Shown here piece by piece: positions 1 to 8,217 of a stretch of 38,320 bases of DNA. Position 1 is the stretch's first letter; each line of letters opens with the position of its first letter. The notes under the pieces are model-generated. The model did not search any database. It was not told the DNA's origin and worked only from the letters and a program-made list of their open reading frames with translations. This DNA comes from Methanobacteriota archaeon. Lineage in GTDB: Archaea; Thermoplasmatota; Poseidoniia; Poseidoniales; Thalassarchaeaceae. Position numbers and translations under genes: made by a program. The DNA is taken from positions 14,996 through 53,315 of the forward strand of contig NZWD01000033.1 of assembly GCA_002698225.1 (NCBI GenBank). Direction: 5' to 3'.

Positions 1-58
1 TGTCCAATGGAATGGGAGGAGGTAATTCCGTGGGAATACCTTCCGAGTAGTCATTCAT
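1..58 (-). CDS. hutU: Probable N-terminus of urocanate hydratase (cut by window edge)
   Basis: Only the first 19 codons are in the window. An ATG lies 5 nt beyond the cyclodeaminase stop on the same strand and opens a frame reading MNDYSEGIPTELPPPIPLD. Urocanate hydratases of the longer type often begin with a similar GIP-x-ELP-like stretch before their first conserved block; this is family knowledge from memory. The position directly after two formiminoglutamate-handling genes also fits the histidine degradation pathway, where HutU converts urocanate to imidazolone propionate. A second ATG 4 nt downstream opens another frame, so the call is tentative and depends on the neighbouring sequence. 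Confidence 0.4.
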   Translation of the reverse strand, partial: MNDYSEGIPTELPPPIPLD

Positions 59-63
59 TTTCT

Positions 64-678
64 TCACCAGCCGAGTCTTTCAGTGTATATGCTACGCAAA
101 TGAAGCATTTTCTCATCACATTTTCCTATTACAATCTCTGTGTCATGGTCAATAGAATCAACATCATTACCACTGATGTACTGTGTATTGATCTTTACAT
201 TCATCTGTGCTATCTTTGCTGCAGAATGAGCTAACTCGGCAGATGCGGCAAGATCTGTAAGCGCATTAGCATTGCAGTGATGAGATAATTTTAGCAAATC
301 ATTCAGTAACAGGTGAGATGCTCGTAATATTTCTAGTGGAGTCAACGCAGCTCCAATTGTGGCCTGTCTAATTGAATCTGACCTAATGTTCGAGTCATCA
401 TCCTTAGGTAGTCTGTATGCTGCCATGACTGCATCAAAAGCAGCAGCATCCCTCTCAGCTAGTGATATGGAATCATCAATTCGATCTACTGACTGTTGCA
501 CAATGAGGTTAGCAATCTCATGCCCGTCAGACCACTTATCGCTTTTGAGTGTCAGGCGAGAAACCATTGTAGCCAAGGAATGTGCATGGGCCAGGCTCAA
601 TGCAGCGACCGACCCCCCACCCGGCGTGGGTCTAGAAGATCCGATAGAATTCAGTATGTCTCTATATCCTTCATTCAT
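64..678 (-). CDS. Formiminotetrahydrofolate cyclodeaminase (FTCD C-terminal domain family)
   Basis: This 204-aa protein matches the stand-alone cyclodeaminase domain of formimidoyltransferase-cyclodeaminase. The family signature near the N-terminus is clear: SSRPTPGGGSVAALSLAHA (about residues 14-32). The rest is mostly helical, as expected. The enzyme converts 5-formimino-tetrahydrofolate to 5,10-methenyl-tetrahydrofolate and releases ammonia, passing a one-carbon unit from histidine breakdown into the folate pool. It starts 1 nt after the transferase stop, behind a GGAGAGAT ribosome-binding sequence, so the two are almost certainly co-translated. Related domains also occur as methenyl-THF cyclohydrolases, but the adjacent transferase makes the cyclodeaminase role the better call. 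Confidence 0.88.
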   Translation of the reverse strand: MNEGYRDILNSIGSSRPTPGGGSVAALSLAHAHSLATMVSRLTLKSDKWSDGHEIANLIVQQSVDRIDDSISLAERDAAAFDAVMAAYRLPKDDDSNIRSDSIRQATIGAALTPLEILRASHLLLNDLLKLSHHCNANALTDLAASAELAHSAAKIAQMNVKINTQYISGNDVDSIDHDTEIVIGKCDEKMLHLRSIYTERLGW

Positions 679-679
679 G

Positions 680-1711
680 CTATCTCTCCTGAATTACCCA
701 TTCAATGATGTTTGAATTAGGATTGAAGTCATCCAACTTATCGAGCATTAGCCCATCTATGGCTTGTTGGACTAAGGTTTCGTGATCCGCCTCTAAGTTA
801 CCATAATAATGACGACCAGCATCAAGCATTGCTTCTAGAGGAACCAATCCCACTAGTTCTCCTGCAACTGCCTCTAGGCCAATCTTTGCAGCCTCTTCGC
901 ATATGGCATCTGTTACATGATGCAAACCAGTCACAGAGTATTCTAACAGATTCATAGAGACTTGGGCGGTATCATCATCGTACATCCATCCCGCGGCTTG
1001 AAGGTGCTTGAACAATCCTGGATTCCTGAGAGCTTTGCCATTATCATCACGGATTATAGCACCATCATCGTCTTTGACAACCGAGCCGCTAGTTCGGAGT
1101 TTGGAAGCAATCGAGTTAGCTTTCTTTTTATCATCTGTATTGAGATTTACATTGTAGGCAATTAGCAGACTCCTTGCACCAGTCGCGGTTGCACCCATAG
1201 TGGGCATGAACTGTGCAGGGCCGTAGTCAGGTTTCCATTCGTCTGTAATGATTTTCTCTGCTAATCCTTCATACTCGCCTTTCCTGATTTCGGGAAGTCT
1301 TAATCGCTGTTCTGTAGCGGCTGAATTGGCATACAAGAAAACTGGTAGTGAGTGTTCTTCTGACACCGAGATACCGTATCTTCGAGATAGATCAACACAT
1401 TCTGACATGGTTACGCCACTAATTGGAATGAAAGGCACGACATCCACAGCACCCATTCTAGCATGCTCGCCAGAATGGCTTCTCATGTCGATTAGTTCTA
1501 GTGCGACTGTTGTACAAGCAATTACGGTCTCTAATACCGCTTCAGGCTCACCGACCATTGTAACAACTGTACGATTGAAGTCACCTCCCATGTCAATGTC
1601 AAGTAGAGAAACGGCTGCATTATCGATGATGGGCTGAACTATTGAATCGATAATCGAGCGGTCTTTGCCTTCGCTAAAGTTCGGAACACACTCGACTAAG
1701 CGCTGATTCAT
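680..1711 (-). CDS. Glutamate formimidoyltransferase
   Basis: This 343-aa protein corresponds to the transferase half of vertebrate FTCD. The opening LVECVPNFSEGKD is the family signature, and the SGEHARMGAVDVVPF block (about residues 80-94) carries the conserved active-site His region. It moves the formimino group from N-formimino-L-glutamate to tetrahydrofolate, the last carbon-releasing step of histidine degradation. The cyclodeaminase is a separate gene immediately downstream rather than fused as in animals. The gene lies 38 bp after the PAN stop on the same strand, so it may be read through from PAN or have its own weak promoter. Confidence 0.92.
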   Translation of the reverse strand: MNQRLVECVPNFSEGKDRSIIDSIVQPIIDNAAVSLLDIDMGGDFNRTVVTMVGEPEAVLETVIACTTVALELIDMRSHSGEHARMGAVDVVPFIPISGVTMSECVDLSRRYGISVSEEHSLPVFLYANSAATEQRLRLPEIRKGEYEGLAEKIITDEWKPDYGPAQFMPTMGATATGARSLLIAYNVNLNTDDKKKANSIASKLRTSGSVVKDDDGAIIRDDNGKALRNPGLFKHLQAAGWMYDDDTAQVSMNLLEYSVTGLHHVTDAICEEAAKIGLEAVAGELVGLVPLEAMLDAGRHYYGNLEADHETLVQQAIDGLMLDKLDDFNPNSNIIEWVIQER

Positions 1712-1749
1712 GGCATGGGGTCGCAGCGTTGGCTGATGAGTATTGCTGA

Positions 1750-2961
1750 TTAGCCATATAGCCCATCAGGTGAATCAACTCCGGACTCTCTCTTTTCGCG
1801 GAGCTTACTCATCGCATTTGTGAAATCATCTTCATGACATGAGTCTCTACCGTCGGCAATAGCTGAAATTGCGGCTTCGGTAACTACCGACTTGATCTCT
1901 GCACCACTGAATCCATCAGAAGAAATTGCAAGTTTCCTAGTATCAATTTTATTTTTCTTGGGTAGATTTCTACAATAAACTTCGAATATGCTCTCACGGG
2001 CCTCTAAATTTGGTAAATCGATGTTGATCAGCCTATCGAACCGGCCGGGCCTTAGTAGTGCTGGATCGAGTAATTCCGGACGATTTGTGGCGGCAATAAT
2101 CTTGACATCGTCCAAAGCATCGAATCCGTCTAACTCGGCCAGTAATTGCATCAATGTCCTCTGAACCTCACGGTCTCCAGATGTAGCTACATCAAGTCTT
2201 TTCGAGCCAATAGAATCAATCTCATCGATGAAAATTATTGCTGGAGCACGATCCCTAGCCAAGTCAAACAGTTCACGCACTATTCTCCCGCCTTCACCGA
2301 TATACTTCTGTGCTAACTCTGAACCAACCAATCCAAGAAATGTTACTTCAGTAGAGTTAGCGATAGCCTTTGCCATAGCAGTTTTCCCAGTACCTGGAGG
2401 GCCGGTGATTAGCACTCCCTTGGGTGGAGTAATGCCGAAATCGAGGAAAGCATCAGGCCGATTTAACGGCAACTCAATAGATTCGCGTAACTCTTTGATT
2501 TGTTCATCTAATCCTCCAAGGTCGTCAAAGCTACTATTTGGCCTTTCAATAATCTCAGCACTGGTTACTATAGGGTCCCATGAATCATTCAGGACCTCAA
2601 TAATTGATAATGAATCTTGATTCAGAGCAACTCTTGCCCCGGGTTTTATTTTCTCCTCATCAATCCTAGTGTTTATGGTGACTAAAAATACAGTACCGTT
2701 CGAACTTCTGACTACAGCTTTATCCTCCACTCTGTCCTGTACATGACCTACTACAAATGGTGGCTTACGAAGTGAGCGGACCTCTTCGTCTAATGAATTG
2801 ACTCTCTTCTTCAAACGAGCACATTCATTTTCAAGATAGAGTTTCTCAGTCAATAATTGCTGGGCATCGCTAGAGAGATCTTTGTATTCGTTACGAAGTT
2901 TGGTCAAAGGTTCTAGCGAGTCAGAATCATCACTACGCGGAGAATCATCAACTTCAGCCAT
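1750..2961 (-). CDS. pan: Proteasome-activating nucleotidase (PAN), AAA+ unfoldase
   Basis: This 403-aa protein has the full PAN layout: a coiled coil at about residues 15-65, an OB-fold at about 68-130, and an AAA+ domain with Walker A GPPGTGKT (187-194), Walker B IIFIDEID (241-248) and an RPGRFD arginine-finger region. It ends in LYG, a valid HbYX motif (hydrophobic-Tyr-any), the tail that docks into 20S alpha-ring pockets and opens the gate. It hexamerises and uses ATP to unfold and feed substrates to the 20S proteasome, whose alpha subunit is encoded at 35745-36455. A TATA-like CAATATAG lies about 25 bp upstream of the ATG, so the transcript is probably leaderless. The divergent neighbour is aMBF1. 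Confidence 0.95.
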   Translation of the reverse strand: MAEVDDSPRSDDSDSLEPLTKLRNEYKDLSSDAQQLLTEKLYLENECARLKKRVNSLDEEVRSLRKPPFVVGHVQDRVEDKAVVRSSNGTVFLVTINTRIDEEKIKPGARVALNQDSLSIIEVLNDSWDPIVTSAEIIERPNSSFDDLGGLDEQIKELRESIELPLNRPDAFLDFGITPPKGVLITGPPGTGKTAMAKAIANSTEVTFLGLVGSELAQKYIGEGGRIVRELFDLARDRAPAIIFIDEIDSIGSKRLDVATSGDREVQRTLMQLLAELDGFDALDDVKIIAATNRPELLDPALLRPGRFDRLINIDLPNLEARESIFEVYCRNLPKKNKIDTRKLAISSDGFSGAEIKSVVTEAAISAIADGRDSCHEDDFTNAMSKLREKRESGVDSPDGLYG

Positions 2962-2979
2962 GATATGGATTAGAGCCTC

Positions 2980-2990
2980 TTCTATATTGA
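2980..2990. promoter_or_regulatory. Shared TATA-like element between PAN and aMBF1
   Basis: The AT-rich TCTATATTGA is the only good TATA candidate in the 75-bp divergent gap. Read on the minus strand its centre is about 25 bp from the PAN ATG, which would give a leaderless PAN mRNA. Read on the plus strand it would start transcription near 3010 and leave a leader of about 27 nt before the aMBF1 ATG. No transcription data were available; this rests on spacing alone. Confidence 0.4.
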
Positions 2991-3020
2991 CGCTTCCTTC
3001 CCTAAGAGTAATCCGGCAAT

Positions 3021-3035
3021 AGCCCCTGAGGGGCT
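3021..3035 (+). promoter_or_regulatory. GC-rich hairpin abutting the aMBF1 start codon
   Basis: AGCCCC-TGA-GGGGCT forms a perfect 6-bp stem with a 3-nt loop and ends one base before the aMBF1 ATG. In an mRNA it would sit exactly where the ribosome must bind. As DNA it is a short palindrome that could be an operator. The pairing is read directly; any regulatory role is inference. Confidence 0.45.
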
Positions 3036-3036
3036 C

Positions 3037-3519
3037 ATGGCAGTATGCGAACTGTGTGGAGCAGAAGGAGTCTCAACCAACAGAGGCATAGTCTCCAATG
3101 TATCTGTTGAAGTCTGTACTCGATGTACCGAAACTATGGGTATTGAGCTTCACAGGTCTCCATTTGAGCAAAAACGACCACAGTTACGAAAACCGATGCC
3201 CCAAAGAAGGACTCAATCCGACAAAACCGAGCTTTCCTCAGACTTCCACATCAGACTACGTAAAGCCCGCGATTCAAAGGGATGGACTCAGCAGGAATTA
3301 GCTAGACGAATGAATGTGAGAGTCAACTTGATTCAGAAGGCCGAGTCAGGCACTAGGCCCACAGACGATTTGATTTCAAAGTTAGAGAAAGTACTCAATG
3401 TTAAATTGAAGGAGGATTCAGATGTAGTACATGACTCTATGATTTCTCCGACTTCTTCAAGGGGACTCACAATCGCAGATGCTCTGGATGAATTTCTTCA
3501 GGGTGACTCTGATGGATGA
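3037..3519 (+). CDS. Archaeal multiprotein bridging factor aMBF1
   Basis: This 160-aa protein has the archaeal MBF1 architecture. An N-terminal zinc ribbon carries CELC (4-7) and CTRC (27-30). A basic linker leads to a cro/Xre-type helix-turn-helix at about residues 70-125, containing GWTQQELARRMNVR and NLIQKAESG. Eukaryotic MBF1 bridges activators and TBP; archaeal homologues have been linked to ribosomes and translation. A GC-rich hairpin touches the ATG. The stop overlaps the next gene (Tsr3) by 8 nt, so the two are translationally coupled, which fits a translation-related role. The C-terminal tail of about 35 residues is acidic and low in complexity. Confidence 0.92.
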   Translation: MAVCELCGAEGVSTNRGIVSNVSVEVCTRCTETMGIELHRSPFEQKRPQLRKPMPQRRTQSDKTELSSDFHIRLRKARDSKGWTQQELARRMNVRVNLIQKAESGTRPTDDLISKLEKVLNVKLKEDSDVVHDSMISPTSSRGLTIADALDEFLQGDSDG

Positions 3520-4057
3520 AGTACCTGTGCATGTTATTCACCTCAATCAGGATGATCCTCGGAAGTGTACAGCACGAATAATTTCCTCGGCTGGATTGGC
3601 AGAATTGCATTTCAGTACTGATAATGCTCCCAGCCGAGGCGTATTGTTAGATCCCACATCCGACATGATACAAGGGCCACAGGATCGGCGTATCATTGAC
3701 ATTGGAGGTTCTGTTGTGGCCCTAGATTGTTCATGGAAGCAAATATTCCCATCAATCAATACAATTTCTAGTACGACTAGTCTCAAACGCCGGATGTTGC
3801 CAGTATTGTTAGCAGCTAATCCAGTCTCGTGGGGTAAGCCTGGTAGGCTATCAACCGCAGAAGCCATTGCAGCATCACTAATCATACTAGACAGACAGTC
3901 GCAAGGGGAGAAGATCCTCAGTCAATTGACATATGGAAATGAGTTTTTGAAGTTGAATGAACAGCCTCTTGATGCGTACCGTACAGCCAAATCTAGCAAG
4001 GAGTTAGTTAAGATGCAATGGGAGTTCTTCGATGAACCCGTGTCATCTGACCAATGA
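3512..4057 (+). CDS. tsr3: rRNA aminocarboxypropyltransferase (Tsr3 family)
   Basis: From the ATG that overlaps the aMBF1 stop this is a 181-aa protein. It carries Tsr3 blocks: NQDDPRKCTAR near the N-terminus, VALDCSWKQ in the middle, and the segment LLAANPVSWGKPGRLSTAEA. Tsr3 uses the aminocarboxypropyl group of S-adenosylmethionine to finish the m1acp3-psi hypermodification on small-subunit rRNA (18S in eukaryotes; archaeal 16S carries the acp addition). The longer ORF-track start at 3479 lies inside aMBF1 and adds nothing resembling the family. The 3' end overlaps the convergent MetRS gene by 15 bp. Confidence 0.9.
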   Translation: MDEVPVHVIHLNQDDPRKCTARIISSAGLAELHFSTDNAPSRGVLLDPTSDMIQGPQDRRIIDIGGSVVALDCSWKQIFPSINTISSTTSLKRRMLPVLLAANPVSWGKPGRLSTAEAIAASLIILDRQSQGEKILSQLTYGNEFLKLNEQPLDAYRTAKSSKELVKMQWEFFDEPVSSDQ

Positions 4058-6256
4058 GCCTGGGGGCATCCCATCCTCTGGAGTTAATACTCGGACATTT
4101 CCATCCTCATCGTCTGCAGCGAGTAGCATACCTTCGGATAGAACACCTCTGAGCTTACGTGGACGTAAATTGGCGACGAACACTATATCGAGACCTTCTA
4201 GTTGTGATGCAGTATAATGTCCCTTAAGGCCAGCACAAACTGTTCTAGTCGAATCTGGACCATCCTCAATTACCACAACAAACAACTTATCTGCATTAGG
4301 ATGATCTTCAACGGAGAGGATTTTACCAGTCCGCATCTCAACTTTGACGAAATCTTCGTAGTCGATTAGATCATCTCCTGAACCCCCCTGAGTAGGTTTT
4401 GATTCATTGTCCTTACTATCTTCTTCATCAGCCAATGATTTCTCATGCTTGAGGATGGATTCTAGATCTAGTCTCTCGAATAATGGATTAGGTTTACTAG
4501 AATTCCATGAGAATGAATTGTCACTGTACGAATCAAGCCAAGAGACGGAATCAATATCTTCAGTACAACCGAGCATTTCCCATAGCCTGTCAGATTGAAA
4601 TGGAATGAAAGGCCTGAGAGTTACTGCTAGACCTTTGCATAACAACCAACAATATGCAAGAGAGGATAGGGACTTTATCCCATCTGAGGAATCAGTATTC
4701 TTGATATGATTCCATGGAGCAGCTTCCTGGAGTATCGAATTACCAAGTTGGGCTATCGACATAATACTGCGAAGAGACTCTTTGAATCGCTGTCTTTCAA
4801 GGGATTCAGTTGCAGATTGTAAGTATTCGCTTACTATTGCAGCGTGTTCTGTGTGCAAAGATGAATCATAGTACGCCTCCAAAGGATTGCTGGTATGATT
4901 TGGCAGTCTGTGTGCCAAAGTCAGTACGCGATGAACGAAGTTAGCGTATGTACCAATTAACTCATTGTTGACGCGATTAACATACTCATCCCATCTGAAA
5001 TCCGAATCATGCCCTTCAGGCATATTGATTGACAGGTAGTAACGAAGAGTATCGGGATCGTATCGCTCAAGAAATGAAGGTAGCCAGACACCGTGTCGTC
5101 TACTTTTGCTAAATTGTCCTCCTTGCAGCAACAGAAACTCATTTGCAGGAACATTACTCTCTAGGGCTAGTTCACCGGGCAATGGTTCACATGTTGGGGG
5201 ATTTCCTGATGCAGCAGCGTTCATAGCCATAATTATCGATGGCCATATGATGGTGTGGAATGGAATGTTATCCTTGCCCATGAAGTAGATGTGCTTAGGA
5301 GAAACTCCATTGGAATCTACTTTCCACCAATTCTCCCATGCATCTACACCGTGTTTATGTCCTGCACTAACTGCGTATCTCTCAGCCCAAATTCTAGCGC
5401 ATGTATAGTATCCTTGAACTGCTTCAAACCAGACATACACTCTCTTAGAATCCCAATCTTCACCCTCAAGAGGCAAAGTAATCCCCCAGTCAATATCTCT
5501 GGTAACGGCCCTTGGCCTCAATCCCATATCCAGCCAATTCTTGGTCATTGCACGGACATTTGGTTTCCACACTTTCGTACGAGCCTTGGATCTCTCCACA
5601 AGTTCTTCCTGGAATAAATCGAGACGGAAAAACATATGATCAGTATCTCTAATCTCTACCGAAGCTGTAGGATCTAGTTTGGATACAGGATTCCGCAGTT
5701 GGTTTGCCTCATATGTTGAACCGCAATCATCGCATTGATCGCCTCTAGCACCATCCGCACTACATACTGGGCATGTACCTTCCACATACCTATCGGGAAG
5801 AAACCTGACTTCTCCATTGGAGATAGAACAATACTGTTGCATAGTAGTTCGTTCTAGAAAACCTGCATCAAGTAAATCCTCGAATACGATTCTGACCATG
5901 TCCTTATGCATTGGATCAGAAGTTCTGTTGTAGAGAGTTCCACCGAAATCCACTCCTCGCGGATCTACATTGTCCACCCAGGAACAACCAAGATCTGCTA
6001 GTGACTTGCTGTTTATTCCATGGTATTTGTCTACTACTTCTTGCGGAGATATGCCATTCTGTTCGGCTGTGAGAGTTATAGGGGTGCCATGCTCATCTGA
6101 ACCACTACACATCAAAACGCTACGTCCCCTAGCCCTCTCGTACTTGTACTGAATATCTGCCGGGAGGCAATTGCCAGCTACATGCCCGAGATGTAGGGGG
6201 CCATTTGCATATGGCCATGCCATGAATATGGCAACGCGCTCAGAATCGGCTTCCAT
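4043..6256 (-). CDS. metG: Methionyl-tRNA synthetase with C-terminal tRNA-binding domain
   Basis: The class I signature appears as HLGH in AWPYANGPLHLGH, and the KMSKS loop as QFSKSRR. A zinc knuckle with CPVC and CDDC lies in the connective peptide. The last ~105 residues form an EMAP-II/Trbp111-like OB domain that begins around YEDFVKVEMRTGKI and improves tRNA binding. The enzyme charges initiator and elongator tRNA-Met. I prefer the ATG at 6256 (737 aa) over the GTG at 6277, because a TATA-like TTATGACATAAA sits about 30 bp upstream of 6256 but much too close to 6277. The gene ends inside the convergent Tsr3 end. Confidence 0.94.
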   Translation of the reverse strand: MEADSERVAIFMAWPYANGPLHLGHVAGNCLPADIQYKYERARGRSVLMCSGSDEHGTPITLTAEQNGISPQEVVDKYHGINSKSLADLGCSWVDNVDPRGVDFGGTLYNRTSDPMHKDMVRIVFEDLLDAGFLERTTMQQYCSISNGEVRFLPDRYVEGTCPVCSADGARGDQCDDCGSTYEANQLRNPVSKLDPTASVEIRDTDHMFFRLDLFQEELVERSKARTKVWKPNVRAMTKNWLDMGLRPRAVTRDIDWGITLPLEGEDWDSKRVYVWFEAVQGYYTCARIWAERYAVSAGHKHGVDAWENWWKVDSNGVSPKHIYFMGKDNIPFHTIIWPSIIMAMNAAASGNPPTCEPLPGELALESNVPANEFLLLQGGQFSKSRRHGVWLPSFLERYDPDTLRYYLSINMPEGHDSDFRWDEYVNRVNNELIGTYANFVHRVLTLAHRLPNHTSNPLEAYYDSSLHTEHAAIVSEYLQSATESLERQRFKESLRSIMSIAQLGNSILQEAAPWNHIKNTDSSDGIKSLSSLAYCWLLCKGLAVTLRPFIPFQSDRLWEMLGCTEDIDSVSWLDSYSDNSFSWNSSKPNPLFERLDLESILKHEKSLADEEDSKDNESKPTQGGSGDDLIDYEDFVKVEMRTGKILSVEDHPNADKLFVVVIEDGPDSTRTVCAGLKGHYTASQLEGLDIVFVANLRPRKLRGVLSEGMLLAADDEDGNVRVLTPEDGMPPGSLVR

Positions 6257-6364
6257 TTGGCGGTTTGGGGGAGCCACATGTTTATGTCATAATCGCCCGC
6301 CGCAGGGTTAGGGGATGTACTAATCACATTGTTCCACATCTGGGAAACCTAAGAGGCAACGAAT

Positions 6365-7423
6365 TTGAGCGACTATACATTAATCGTTACATATGCCTTG
6401 ATTGCTCTAGGAGCCTCGTTCCTTTGCAGTATTCTAGAAGCAGTGCTACTTTCCACATCACATGGGCACATCAAATTACTCTCAGACACACACGAGAAAG
6501 TTAGTGAAGTCTGGTCAAATTGGAAGGATGACCCTGAACGCCCACTTACTGCAATCCTAACTCTCAACACAATTGCGCACACTGTAGGTGCCCTCGGAGT
6601 TGGTTCCGAAGTCGAGAAAGCATTTGAGGGCGAATATGTAGTCGCAGCATCTGCAGCCATACTTACTATCGCCATCCTACTACTGAGTGAGATTTTACCA
6701 AAGACCATCGGTGCTCTATATTGGCGGCGTCTAACGGTGCCAACCTACTATGTTCTAAATTACATGATGATTTTACTTTGGGTTATTGTCAAACCAATTG
6801 AAGTTACTAGATCTCTACTTCCAGCTGTGGAAACAGAGACTGTGACTAGAACTGAATTGTCAGTACTAGCAGACATTGCAGAAGAATCTGACCAGATTGA
6901 AGAGGATGAAGAAACTGTCATCCAGAATGTTCTACGACTCAAGGAGATCACAGTAAATGATGTCATGACCCCCAGAGTAGTAATTACAGCAGTACAAGAG
7001 AGTGAAAGTGTAAACGATGTGCTTGAGCGTATGCCCATCATGATATATGGCAGGTTACCAGTAACAGGGGAGAGTATAGACGACATCAAGGGCATGGTGT
7101 TGCGTAGCGAAATTCTGCGTCATGCAGCCGTTGATGACTATAGTAGTAAAATGAGTGAGATTTCAAGAGATATTTTCTCATGTAAACAGGATGATTCCGT
7201 TGACAAAGCACTTGATGTGCTACTAGAAAACAAAATCCAGATGCTGATGGTTAAGGACGATTTCGGAGGTACCGTCGGGCTAATCACCATGGAAGATGTG
7301 ATTGAGACTCTGCTAGGTGTGGAAATTGTAGATGAATCTGACCAAGAAGGTATTGACGATGGTGTACATCACGAAGATATGCGTCAACTCGCAAAACAAA
7401 GATACGAGGATTCCGATTCCTAG
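6365..7423 (+). CDS. CNNM/DUF21 membrane protein with CBS pair
   Basis: This 352-aa protein has an N-terminal CNNM (DUF21) transmembrane domain with about four hydrophobic segments (roughly residues 5-28, 58-78, 90-114, 125-147). It includes the conserved SEILPKTIGA stretch. A cytosolic CBS pair starts near VMTPRVVI (about 199) and continues to TMEDVIETLLG. The C-terminal CorC/HlyC transporter-associated domain of many bacterial homologues is absent. CNNM/CorC proteins are linked to magnesium or sodium transport, with the CBS pair sensing nucleotides. Substrate cannot be read from sequence. The start is TTG. The stop lies 2 bp from the convergent neighbour. Confidence 0.88.
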   Translation: MSDYTLIVTYALIALGASFLCSILEAVLLSTSHGHIKLLSDTHEKVSEVWSNWKDDPERPLTAILTLNTIAHTVGALGVGSEVEKAFEGEYVVAASAAILTIAILLLSEILPKTIGALYWRRLTVPTYYVLNYMMILLWVIVKPIEVTRSLLPAVETETVTRTELSVLADIAEESDQIEEDEETVIQNVLRLKEITVNDVMTPRVVITAVQESESVNDVLERMPIMIYGRLPVTGESIDDIKGMVLRSEILRHAAVDDYSSKMSEISRDIFSCKQDDSVDKALDVLLENKIQMLMVKDDFGGTVGLITMEDVIETLLGVEIVDESDQEGIDDGVHHEDMRQLAKQRYEDSDS

Positions 7424-7425
7424 AA

Positions 7426-8214
7426 TCACTCTGTATTGCCGTCATCCTCTGCTAACATTCCGCGTTGTTCTGCATAGTCTCCGATAGACTGCAATCTCTG
7501 AATTATTCCTGAATCACTAGATTCCTTAGAAGCAGTAACTAGCCAAACACCTCCAAATAAGGTGTCCCAGAAACCGAGGTCATCGCTCCTCATTCTGTAC
7601 ATTATCCTGTCAACTAGAGGTATTAGCATCAAGGTGATTGCAATCACTACAAAGGCCTTCATACCCGGTGTCCAGTCAGTACCAGAGGATATAGCGTACA
7701 TCATTGCCACCATCCCTAAGAAAAGTAGTGGTACATTGATACTCTTACCTATGTGATACAAAAAAGATGGTGCATCCCCCCTAGTGTTGACGAATTTGGT
7801 ACCAGAGACAATGTTTCCTGCTGATCTGGAAAATTTCGAGGGCAGATAGAATACATTGCCCAGAGCTAGAATTATCGAAGCTATGAGGGGGTATGTGATG
7901 TCCGTGTAGAACATAATGAATAATCCAATCAAGAAGGCCATGAGTCCAAAGTTGACAATGAAGTCGAATAGATACCTAGCAGCGGATCTAGCTCTTCCTG
8001 CATTCTCGAATCCGTCAGGTAGTACTTTTGGCACTCTTTCCTTCTTTACCTTCTTCTTCTTATTTCGTCTACGAGATTTTTTTGCTTTCTTTGGTTCGGG
8101 TGCGGTAGGCTCGGGCTGAGCTACAGGCTCAGGTTCGGGCAAAGGAGTTACCTTTGCAGGTACACTATCGGGCGTATCGGTCTGAATCTTCCCAGCTTTC
8201 TCTAACAATCCCAT
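7426..8214 (-). CDS. Uncharacterised four-helix membrane protein with basic N-terminal tail
   Basis: I do not recognise this 262-aa protein. The first ~35 residues are rich in Pro and Glu. Next comes a strongly basic patch (KKSRRRNKKKKVKKER, about residues 45-60). Four probable membrane helices follow at about 78-104, 107-128, 158-180 and 185-207, and the acidic C-terminal tail is about 50 residues. The basic patch before the first helix suggests a cytosolic N-terminus. The ATG follows the upstream stop by 3 nt, and GGAGGT of the ribosome-binding site lies in the last codons of that gene, so the two are translationally coupled. It may act with the proline-rich neighbour. Confidence 0.72.
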   Translation of the reverse strand: MGLLEKAGKIQTDTPDSVPAKVTPLPEPEPVAQPEPTAPEPKKAKKSRRRNKKKKVKKERVPKVLPDGFENAGRARSAARYLFDFIVNFGLMAFLIGLFIMFYTDITYPLIASIILALGNVFYLPSKFSRSAGNIVSGTKFVNTRGDAPSFLYHIGKSINVPLLFLGMVAMMYAISSGTDWTPGMKAFVVIAITLMLIPLVDRIMYRMRSDDLGFWDTLFGGVWLVTASKESSDSGIIQRLQSIGDYAEQRGMLAEDDGNTE

Positions 8215-8217
8215 ATC

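Noticed and set aside
7-234. 75-aa plus-strand ORF at the window start
   Set aside because: Opposite the cyclodeaminase C-terminus and its downstream gene start; Cys/Tyr-rich nonsense composition.
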